Assembly: GCA_036399775.1 (NCBI GenBank)
Contig: DASWMJ010000010.1
Span: 3,164-67,163, forward strand
Length of the DNA: 64,000 nucleotides
Reading direction: 5' to 3'
Source of the DNA: JADMIH01 sp036399775
Lineage (GTDB): Bacteria; Chloroflexota; Chloroflexia; QHBQ01; JADMIH01
This document shows, in pieces, positions 32,996 through 40,421 of this stretch (within the stretch, counting starts at the first letter, position 1; every line of letters starts with the position of its first letter). The position numbers and the translations under genes are program-made. The notes under the pieces were generated by a model. That model was not told the DNA's origin. It saw only the letters and a program-made list of their open reading frames with translations, and did no database searches.

Positions 32996-34378
32996 ATGCT
33001 CGCGGACGCCCTCAACCATGCTCAAGCGAACCGAGAACGCTACCTCGCACAACTTATAGACTTCTTACGCATCCCCAGCATCAGCACCCTATCGGAGCAC
33101 AAGCCCGACATCGAGAGGGCCGCGCGGTGGCTGGGGGCGGACATGTGGCGGGCGGGGCTTGAGCGTGTCCAGGTGATGCCCACCGCAGGCAACCCCGTCG
33201 TGTACGGCCAATGGCTCCACGCGGGAGAGGGCGCGCCTACCATCCTTATCTATGGGCATTACGACGTGCAGCCCGTAGACCCTATCAGCCTGTGGGACTC
33301 GCCGCCCTTCGAGGCGCAGATACGCGACGGCCTCATATACGCACGCGGCGCGAGCGACAACAAGGCGCAGATGTTCTCCCATATCAAGGCCATCGAGTCA
33401 ATGCTGTCCGCATGCGGCTCGCTGCCCGTAAACGTCAAGCTCTGTTTCGACGGCGAGGAAGAGGTAGGCTCGCCCAACCTTGAGCCGTTCGTCAGGACGC
33501 ATACGGAGCTGCTGGCGGCTGACGCGGTGGTTATCTCCGACGGCCCTATGATAGGGGAAGGCCAGCCTTCGATAGACTACGCCCTGCGCGGCATAGTCAC
33601 GGTGGAGATGCGCATAACAGGCCCGCGCCGCGACCTCCATTCGGGCAGCTACGGCGGTTCCGTACACAACCCCGCGCAGGTCGTGGCCGAGATCGTCGCG
33701 GCCCTGCACGATAAGGACGGCAGAGTAACCGTGCCAGGCTTCTACGACCGGGTAACGCCTCTCTCGGAAGAAGAGCGGGAATTGCTAAGCCGCGTGCCGT
33801 ACACTCAAGAGCAGTGGCAGGCGGAAACGGGTGTCGCGGTCCCCTGGGGCGAGCCTGAGTACAGCATCTTCGAGCGCATGACCGCCCGCCCGACCCTGGA
33901 AGTGAACGGCATGTGGGGAGGGTTCACCGGGGAGGGCTTCAAGACGATTATCCCACGCGAGGCAGGTGCCAAAATCAGCATGAGGCTCGTAGCCGCGCAA
34001 GACCCGCAAGAGATAGCCCAGCTTTTCACCGATTTCGTGAAACGCCTGGCACCACAAACCGTGCAGGTAGACGTAATTACCACAGCAGGGGCAGCAGCCG
34101 CCGTCACGCCCTATAACTCGCGGTGGATACGAGCGGCAGCCAGGGCATACCAGGCTGTATGGAGTTTACCCGCTGTGCTGGGCAGAGGCGGCGGCTCCCT
34201 CCCCATAGTCGCCACCTTCCAGAAAGAGTTAAATGCCCCCTTCGTGCTAATGCCCTTCGGCCTCGACGACAACCGCCACTCCCCCAACGAGCACTACCAC
34301 ATAGACTACTTCTATCGCGGCATAGAAACGGCGATACATTACCAGCATTTTCTGCTGGATGAAGGGGGCGATGCGTGA
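32996..34378 (+). CDS. M20 family dipeptidase
   Basis: Zinc-dependent peptidase of the carnosinase/CNDP-like M20 group, 460 residues, cytosolic. Metal-binding and catalytic stretches are present: YGHYDVQPVDP (His ligand and catalytic Asp), GASDNKAQMF (bridging Asp), FDGEEEVGSPNLEPF (catalytic Glu and ligand Glu) and a C-terminal HSPNEHYHIDYF (His ligand). The lid dimerisation domain lies between, with RRDLHSGSYGG. It probably completes peptide breakdown begun by extracellular proteases such as the M4 enzyme (inference). TATAAT at 32949-32954 is a possible -10. Confidence 0.93.
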   Translation: MLADALNHAQANRERYLAQLIDFLRIPSISTLSEHKPDIERAARWLGADMWRAGLERVQVMPTAGNPVVYGQWLHAGEGAPTILIYGHYDVQPVDPISLWDSPPFEAQIRDGLIYARGASDNKAQMFSHIKAIESMLSACGSLPVNVKLCFDGEEEVGSPNLEPFVRTHTELLAADAVVISDGPMIGEGQPSIDYALRGIVTVEMRITGPRRDLHSGSYGGSVHNPAQVVAEIVAALHDKDGRVTVPGFYDRVTPLSEEERELLSRVPYTQEQWQAETGVAVPWGEPEYSIFERMTARPTLEVNGMWGGFTGEGFKTIIPREAGAKISMRLVAAQDPQEIAQLFTDFVKRLAPQTVQVDVITTAGAAAAVTPYNSRWIRAAARAYQAVWSLPAVLGRGGGSLPIVATFQKELNAPFVLMPFGLDDNRHSPNEHYHIDYFYRGIETAIHYQHFLLDEGGDA

Positions 34379-34461
34379 AACGTGATTATTGAACCACAAA
34401 GACACAAAGAGCACAAAGTTCGCTAAGGTTTTGTTTGGGATTGCGATTTACGTTTTACGTT

Positions 34462-35163
34462 TTACGCTTCAATCTGGAAGGTAAGCTCCATCTTGCCGAG
34501 GGAGATGCGGTCGCCCGGACGCAGGGGCTGTAGCGTGTATGGGGGTATGCGCTGGCCGTTGACCACGCTGCCGTTCACCGAGCCGAGGTCTTCCAGGTAG
34601 AGTTGGTCGCCCGTGCGCGTCAGGCGGAAGTGGCGGCGCGACACGCCCAGGTCAAGCCCCCCATACGGCCCCAGGTCAACGTCAGGATAGCTGTTGCTCT
34701 GCGGGTCCGAGCGGCCCACAATAAGCTCAGGGCGGGCGGGCAAAGGTATAGTGGCGGGGGGAGGGGGCGAAGTTACGACCAGAGAGGCCGACAACTGGCG
34801 AGATGGCGCGGGTGTGGTGGAAGCAGGCACGGGCGCGTTGGAATAGCCATTCATGGGTGCGGAGGAATATGAAGGTGGGGCGGGTACGGGTTGGGACGCC
34901 TGGCGCGTGGTAGAAGGAGTCACCGGCGGCCCATAAGCGGCAGGGGCCAACAGCGACGCCCCGCAGTTGTCGCAGAAAGCCTCCCCAGGCAGCGCCGCCT
35001 CATTGCATACGGGGCAGGCCACCGATCCCATAGGGGACGCGCTCCCCTGTGCCCCGGCGACCGCCTGTGGCTGGCCCTGGCCCCTCAACGGCGTCCCACA
35101 GGCATCACAGAACGACACCCCATCGGGCAATTCAACGCTACAGTTCGGACAGTAAATAGCCAT
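34462..35163 (-). CDS. Double zinc-ribbon FHA-domain protein
   Basis: 233 residues. Two zinc ribbons (YCPNCSV..FCDACG near 4-25 and ACPVCNE..FCDNCG near 49-68) are followed by a Pro/Ser/Ala linker and a C-terminal FHA domain (about 140-230) with VGRSDP, GVSRRHF, LEDLGSVNGSVVNG and GDRISLG. FHA domains bind phosphothreonine, so the protein probably docks on a Ser/Thr-kinase target. The kinase is not in the window. It lies 55 bases downstream of the VWA gene on the same strand, with a GCGTATT heptamer tract in the gap. Confidence 0.9.
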   Translation of the reverse strand: MAIYCPNCSVELPDGVSFCDACGTPLRGQGQPQAVAGAQGSASPMGSVACPVCNEAALPGEAFCDNCGASLLAPAAYGPPVTPSTTRQASQPVPAPPSYSSAPMNGYSNAPVPASTTPAPSRQLSASLVVTSPPPPATIPLPARPELIVGRSDPQSNSYPDVDLGPYGGLDLGVSRRHFRLTRTGDQLYLEDLGSVNGSVVNGQRIPPYTLQPLRPGDRISLGKMELTFQIEA

Positions 35164-35218
35164 CTTTCCTCCGGGTTACGCGAGACGTGATGCGTATTGC
35201 GTATTGCGTATTGCGTAA

Positions 35219-36508
35219 TTACTTAGCGACGTTGTCGAGGCGGACCGTCTTGCCGCTCTCGAAACGGATCGTCTTGCGGCCTTCTGATGTCATGACCCGG
35301 CCTTTTTCGAGGTTGGCAAGCTCCTCCTGGATGGTGGCGGCAAGCTCGGTGTCGCCCTGGTTCAGCAGGTGGGTCATCGCGCCGCGCAGCTTCTGGGTGG
35401 CGGCTGGGATGTTGCCCGCTTCCAGGTCTTCCAGGGCGCGGGTTTGCAGCTTGAACGCAGTCACCTTCTCCACAAGGTTCATTACGTGCGGGTTGGGGGG
35501 CGGCACCGTCGAAGGGTCATGGGCGTAGGTAAGCAGCACGTCCAGCCCCGCCTGCTGCCGCGCCATGCCTTGCTGGGGCACGTCGTATTCTACCTCTACC
35601 TGCGCTACGCGGTATGAGCCGGCCGGGCGCGAAGGCACCACGAACTCCACTATTAAAGTCTGGCCGTGCCCGCGCTCTATCTCGCCCAGGACTGCTCCCA
35701 GGCCCTGCTCGCCCATGCGCTCGGCGTGCAAGCGACTGATGAGTGGGTGGGCGCGATAAATACTGCGAACGTCTATACCCAGCGCGGGGCGCACCCGCAA
35801 CGAGGCACGCTGCAATGCGACTGACTGCATCTGCTGTATGGTGCGCGCAAAGTGGGTGCGTATCCGGTCGGGGGAGGCGATGTAGTCGGCCTCGCCACCG
35901 CTGCGCTGCCCGATCTCCTGCATCAGCTTGTCGTTCCAGTCTTTGCCTATACCCAGGGCGGTGATCGGTATGCCCAGGCGTGCCGCGTTATCGGTCTGTT
36001 CCAGGCACTTCTTCTCTTTCTCCGTTATACCGTCCGTGAGCAGCACCAGCCGGTTGACACCTCCGCCGGCACCCTGCGCCCCAACGCCGACGGGCATTTG
36101 CTTGCGAAGCTCGACAAGCCCGGCCTCCATCGCCGGGGCCATGTTGGTGCCCCCACCCGATGTGAGGCGTGATATACGCGCCTTCAAGTCGTTGCGGCGG
36201 TGCTCATCGCCCACCTGTTGCGAAGGAAAAGCTACCTCGGTCTTGTTGTTGAATAAGATGACGGAGATATAGTCTTGCGGCTGGAGCATATCAATCACCA
36301 GCATGGTAGCGTCGCGCAGGCTCTCGATCTTAGAGCCGCCCATAGAGCCGCTGTGGTCGAGCGCCAGGCAGAGGTTGAGAGGCAGCGTGACGTTTGACAA
36401 AGTCTCCGCGGGCCGCAATTCCAGCAGGCAATAGACCAACTGCGAAACGTTCATCACAGGCACGATGGGCCGCGATAAAGTAGATTGTATGCTCAATTCC
36501 CCTGCCAT
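35219..36508 (-). CDS. von Willebrand factor A domain protein
   Basis: 429 residues from ATG 36508 (GGAG upstream). A vWA domain spans about 40-220 with an intact metal-ion-dependent adhesion site: DHSGSMGGS, TNMA and LTDGITEKE. The C-terminal half is beta-rich then helical (LLTYAHDPSTVPPPNPHVMN, LEDLEAGNIPAATQKLRGA), as in bacterial vWA proteins of the yfbK/TerY kind. It has no signal, so it is likely cytosolic and a scaffold for Mg2+-dependent protein contacts. It is adjacent to an FHA protein, a pairing often seen in phospho-dependent signalling sets. Confidence 0.9.
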   Translation of the reverse strand: MAGELSIQSTLSRPIVPVMNVSQLVYCLLELRPAETLSNVTLPLNLCLALDHSGSMGGSKIESLRDATMLVIDMLQPQDYISVILFNNKTEVAFPSQQVGDEHRRNDLKARISRLTSGGGTNMAPAMEAGLVELRKQMPVGVGAQGAGGGVNRLVLLTDGITEKEKKCLEQTDNAARLGIPITALGIGKDWNDKLMQEIGQRSGGEADYIASPDRIRTHFARTIQQMQSVALQRASLRVRPALGIDVRSIYRAHPLISRLHAERMGEQGLGAVLGEIERGHGQTLIVEFVVPSRPAGSYRVAQVEVEYDVPQQGMARQQAGLDVLLTYAHDPSTVPPPNPHVMNLVEKVTAFKLQTRALEDLEAGNIPAATQKLRGAMTHLLNQGDTELAATIQEELANLEKGRVMTSEGRKTIRFESGKTVRLDNVAK

Positions 36509-36527
36509 GTAGTGCTCCAAGAAGTTA

Positions 36528-36693
36528 GAAGTCAGAAGTCAGAAGTCAGAAGTCAGAAAATAGCTTGTTAAGTAATCTGCCTAACCATTATAGACTACGA
36601 AGAAGAAGCTTCAAAGTTGCATTCGCGTGTGGGTCTCTAACTTCTGATTTCTGATTTCTGATTTCTGATTTCTGATTTCTGATTTCTGACTTC
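36528..36693. repeat. Head-to-head GAAGTCA / TTCTGAT heptamer arrays
   Basis: About four GAAGTCA units at 36528-36556 face about seven TTCTGAT units at 36643-36691 across about 85 unique bases, the same inverted design as at 304-425. Confidence 0.88.
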
Positions 36694-36778
36694 TTGGAAC
36701 TATCTCCAGGCGAACTGCGTATACAAGATACCGCAGATCGTGGTACAACTTCTATACACTCTAAAAGGAGCTATTATC

Positions 36779-37060
36779 ATGGAGGATAAAGATAGAGAGC
36801 GGAACGAGCAATTTGGGGGTATGGCGGGCCTGGGCGCAGGGGTGATGGTGGGCGCGCGGATAGGCACCGCGCTCATTCCCGTTCCGTTGGTCGGCACTTT
36901 CGTTGGCGGACTGCTCGGCGGGGTCCTGGGCAGCGCGGTGGGGCAGCGCGTGGGCGCAGCCGCTCTGAGTGGTGTCAATGCCTTCTTAGATAGCCTGGCG
37001 GCACCCACTCCTGCACACGAGGAGCATCATGCCGAGCCGGAGGACAGCACGGGGTCCTGA
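36779..37060 (+). CDS. Glycine-zipper membrane protein
   Basis: 93 residues from ATG 36779 with AAAAGGAG upstream. A charged head is followed by a Gly-rich amphipathic stretch (GGMAGLGAGVMVGARIG, then GTFVGGLLGGVLGSAVGQ) typical of glycine-zipper proteins that insert in or associate with membranes, and by an acidic tail (HEEHHAEPED). The function is unknown. It stands alone between the VWA and hypothetical genes. Confidence 0.72.
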   Translation: MEDKDRERNEQFGGMAGLGAGVMVGARIGTALIPVPLVGTFVGGLLGGVLGSAVGQRVGAAALSGVNAFLDSLAAPTPAHEEHHAEPEDSTGS

Positions 37061-37204
37061 ACAGGCTGAATAGAATAGGCCGGTCCTACACCTGCGTTTT
37101 GTGGAAAGGCCAGGGGCGCGCTCATGCCAGGCGAGAGGGGCTTTGCTCTCTAAATGGCTGTGCCTTGCTTTGAGCTACCTGGCCGAACGGCTGAGGCTGT
37201 GATA

Positions 37205-38344
37205 CTAAGGCGTGTCCTGGTCCGCCGGTGCGGTGACGGCGGGCATGGCAGGCATGTAAGGCTCGGTCTCTACCATCACTTCCTGGCTGTAGTCCATACT
37301 GTCGCCAAACTGCGGTGAGGCAGACTCGACCTGCACGAAGAGGTCTTTGCGATTCTCCCCAGCGCCCTGGAGCACGTAGAGGAAGCCCCGCAACTCTCCA
37401 TCTCCCGGCACCTTCCACGTGCTCCAAGCGAGTGGGTCCTCGGCCTTTCCTGCCTGGCGCGTCCAGCCCGCTTTCTCCAATTGGCCCGCGAAGTGCGCCT
37501 CTAACGCGGCAACGCTCTGTTCCGTCTCGGCTGTAGCCCTCGAGCTAAAGTGGCTTGAGCCGCCACTGCCCCCGGACAAACTGATCGCCACACCTTCCGG
37601 CGCGGAGAGCCTGGGCAAAGTCAGGCTAGCTGGGGGACTGATGCGTGCCCTACCGCCACACGGGCCGAAGCCCTGCCGGACTAAATGTATCTGGACGTCG
37701 TTAGGCGCGTTCGTCCGGGGCCGAATAGTTATGCTCACCGAGCCATCGCCCGCATCCTGGCAGAAATTGAGGTTGCCAAAACCGGGATCACTTCCCAATC
37801 CAGGCTCAAAGGACTCGCTCCCCTCTACGGAGGAAGGTAGGTCCATCTGGAAACCACCTGTAAACCTGTAGAAGTCATGCGTATCGGCTTTCCACCCCTG
37901 CCTGGTTATCTCACCCTCGTAGAACTTGCTGACCTGTTCCACTGTGCCGGGAGCATCCACCACTACGTCCCAGCCGGTGCCCTGGCCCCCGTCGTTGTGT
38001 ACCGCGCTACCCACCAGCCGCCCACCCTGCGGCACCTTCAACTTGAGTGGGAGGTCACCAGGTAGAGCGCCGGGCAGCAGTTCGACACTTTGCGGCTCCT
38101 CGCTCATTACGGAATAAGAGGCCGCTATCAGCCTCCCCGCCAATTCACGCACGTCGGCGTCGCTTGCCTGCTTCTCTTGCTGTCCGTTTTGGGCCTGGTC
38201 CGGCTGCTCGCTCTGCACCGCCTGTATCTCCCTGGGCCTGGGCAATATAGACGGGAGCGCAATCGTCCCAAGAACGAGCACGCCTACTATCACGGCAGCT
38301 ATACCGAGGCTAATCAGCCACCATTTTCGTCGCGTAACAGACAT
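37205..38344 (-). CDS. Hypothetical membrane-anchored protein
   Basis: 379 residues with one N-terminal TM (WWLISLGIAAVIVGVLVLGTIALP) and a large extracytoplasmic part that is rich in Ser, Gly and Pro. Two internal segments look alike: VEQVSKFYEGEITRQGWKA and VAALEAHFAGQLEKAGWTR. Both belong to a repeat of the kind seen in lipoproteins (helix, then a Gly-Trp turn), so it probably holds two copies of one domain. I do not recognise the family and no motif points to catalysis. It has no same-strand neighbour close by. Confidence 0.68.
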   Translation of the reverse strand: MSVTRRKWWLISLGIAAVIVGVLVLGTIALPSILPRPREIQAVQSEQPDQAQNGQQEKQASDADVRELAGRLIAASYSVMSEEPQSVELLPGALPGDLPLKLKVPQGGRLVGSAVHNDGGQGTGWDVVVDAPGTVEQVSKFYEGEITRQGWKADTHDFYRFTGGFQMDLPSSVEGSESFEPGLGSDPGFGNLNFCQDAGDGSVSITIRPRTNAPNDVQIHLVRQGFGPCGGRARISPPASLTLPRLSAPEGVAISLSGGSGGSSHFSSRATAETEQSVAALEAHFAGQLEKAGWTRQAGKAEDPLAWSTWKVPGDGELRGFLYVLQGAGENRKDLFVQVESASPQFGDSMDYSQEVMVETEPYMPAMPAVTAPADQDTP

Positions 38345-38611
38345 AATAGACCTCCTCGTGCGGTTGCTTTGGTCTTCTCGGTCCTAAGATAGATGCAATT
38401 TTGTGCGGGCACCAAGCCATAGCCATAGAAAGGTTTCCAGTCTCAATTTTACCTCAAATTATATCATCCTCTCCTACGTAGCTTGCAGTACCAAACTCCC
38501 ATAGCTCAGACCCGCCATGCGTGCTATTCTTCAATAGAATAACAACTGCCCTTGTAATATACAAGCTGATTTACTTCAGTTGGAAGTCTAATAACCATAG
38601 GAGGCATCTTA

Positions 38612-39892
38612 TTGCCCGAAGCTAATGTTACTGTTTCACAAGAGAAGCAAAGTAATTTGCGACGGTGCCCGGAGTGCCAGAATGAGATACCCCTAAGTCC
38701 CGGCTACACTGTTTGGTGCGATGCTTGCAACTGGAACGTGTTGGCCGACTGGAAAGAACGGCCTGAAACCGTCTTTGAAGAATTCTACCTCAAGGCTAGC
38801 CGGAGAGTGGGCGAGCACGTATTCAAGAGGATGGCCCGTGCTAAGGAGTTACAGCCGTCGCTTACTGTTTCAAAACTTCTAGCCCTCCTCATTGCCGCTT
38901 CGGTGCATTGTTTTACGCTGTTGGTTGCCTTGTTTGGTATTTCCCTCATAAATACGATAAATACATCGAATGGGAATAACATCTTCTTTTCGGGTGTGGG
39001 TATAGGGTTTATCATCCTGGCGTTCTGTATGCGGCCGCGCGTAAATAGAGTGCCACAGCGAAACGTCGTATCCAGGGAGCACTTTCCTACTCTGTACAAG
39101 CTGGCCGATGAAGTAGCAGCCAAACTTGGCACCAAACGGGTAGACCTGATCCTGATCAATACCGAATTTAACGCCTCATTCTACAGGGCAGGATGGATAC
39201 CGAAGAATGTTCTTTGCATCGGTATGCCTCTCTTGCAAATATTGGCCCCGCAGGAGCGTGTGGCGCTGATTGGGCATGAGCTTGCCCACAGCGCAAACGG
39301 CGATTGGTCGCGCAGCTTCTTCGTAGGGAGCGCGATAGACTCACTCACGACCTGGCGCGATATATTCCCACGCGAAGGGGTGTTTGTGCTGATTACGTTG
39401 CCCATTTCCCTGTTTCTGTTTGAGCTTCCGAAGCTAGTAATTTACCTGTTGGTGCATCTGCTGATGAGCGATTCGCAGAGGGCTGAGTATTTAGCCGATC
39501 ACATGGCATCGAGAGCGGGAGGTACAAGCGCCGCGCTATCTACCCTGCGTAAGCTTCACATGACCGGCTCAATGATGCGGGCGTTAGATCGCTTCTACGA
39601 GATGGGCGGTAAGGCCGGTATTTCAGAAGTCCTGCGGCGCAGCGTGGAAGCTATGCCTTCGCGTGAGTTGGAGCGTATCTCAAGGATGGAGAGGTTGGTT
39701 GCCGCCAGGCTCGATGCTACGCACCCTCCTACAGTCTATAGGATGGAGCTTCTGAAGGCACGTCCCGTTACTCAGCCCGAAGTAGCCATCTCGGACTGCG
39801 ATAACCAGGAGCTTGAACGAGAACTTTCCGGGATCATGCCGGAAATAGAGGAGGAGATGCTTGGGGAATACAGGAGCAGGATGGGCTACTAA
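38612..39892 (+). CDS. M48-family membrane metalloprotease with zinc ribbon
   Basis: 426 residues from TTG 38612, chosen for the TAGGAGG 8 bases upstream. An N-terminal zinc ribbon (C19, C22, C36, C39) precedes two TM helices (about 88-112 and 125-140). The peptidase domain then has the zinc motif HELAH at 222-226 followed by SANGDW, a further hydrophobic stretch (about 245-275) and the third-ligand region RAEYLADHMASR. This is HtpX/Ste24-like architecture, associated with membrane-protein quality control. The extra zinc ribbon is less common. Confidence 0.88.
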   Translation: MPEANVTVSQEKQSNLRRCPECQNEIPLSPGYTVWCDACNWNVLADWKERPETVFEEFYLKASRRVGEHVFKRMARAKELQPSLTVSKLLALLIAASVHCFTLLVALFGISLINTINTSNGNNIFFSGVGIGFIILAFCMRPRVNRVPQRNVVSREHFPTLYKLADEVAAKLGTKRVDLILINTEFNASFYRAGWIPKNVLCIGMPLLQILAPQERVALIGHELAHSANGDWSRSFFVGSAIDSLTTWRDIFPREGVFVLITLPISLFLFELPKLVIYLLVHLLMSDSQRAEYLADHMASRAGGTSAALSTLRKLHMTGSMMRALDRFYEMGGKAGISEVLRRSVEAMPSRELERISRMERLVAARLDATHPPTVYRMELLKARPVTQPEVAISDCDNQELERELSGIMPEIEEEMLGEYRSRMGY

Positions 39893-39911
39893 GTTAAGGC
39901 AGCCTTATGCC

Positions 39912-40421
39912 TCATCTCAGGCTATACCTCAAGTGGACCGTTCCCCCTTCATTCAACCTTTCAACGTGTATCAGCGTAGCCCTTTCGTCAAACTCCATGC
40001 CCCTGAACAGGTCTATCCCCGCCCCGAAGATTAGCGGCTCGACCGTCAGCCACACCTCGTCCACCAGCCCGCTCTCCAGGAATAGGGCATTTATTTGCGC
40101 GCCGCCCGTCAGCACGGCCTCGGTGTAGCCCCGCGCTTCCAGATCGGCCACTATCCCCTCCGGCGACCTGTCGGTGTACTCAACCGCCCCAGGCATGCTC
40201 TCCTTCCCTTCCGGCGTCCTCGTCAACACTACATGCAGCCTCCCGGGCAGGGGCACAGGTAGGGTCTTGTAAGTGTTATTGCCCAGGATGATGACCCCCG
40301 CGCGCTTCGAGGTGTCGAAGAAGAGCTTCTTGTCCTCCTTCGATGTCCAGTCTACGAAGTGCAATTCGTTGCGGGCGATCTTGCCGTCGAGTGTTACCGC
40401 TGCCAGCAGCATTATCTTCAT
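39912..40421 (-). CDS. DHFR-like / RibD C-terminal domain reductase
   Basis: 169 residues. The start MLLAAVTLDGKIAR, VIILGNNTYKTLP and AVLTGGAQINALFLES match the NADPH-dependent RibD C-terminal/dihydrofolate-reductase-like fold, with the glycine-rich TGG motif that binds NADPH. Small stand-alone members often have unknown substrates. Its start overlaps the end of the DUF5054 gene by four bases, indicating translational coupling in one operon, though no metabolic link is obvious. Confidence 0.87.
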   Translation of the reverse strand: MKIMLLAAVTLDGKIARNELHFVDWTSKEDKKLFFDTSKRAGVIILGNNTYKTLPVPLPGRLHVVLTRTPEGKESMPGAVEYTDRSPEGIVADLEARGYTEAVLTGGAQINALFLESGLVDEVWLTVEPLIFGAGIDLFRGMEFDERATLIHVERLNEGGTVHLRYSLR

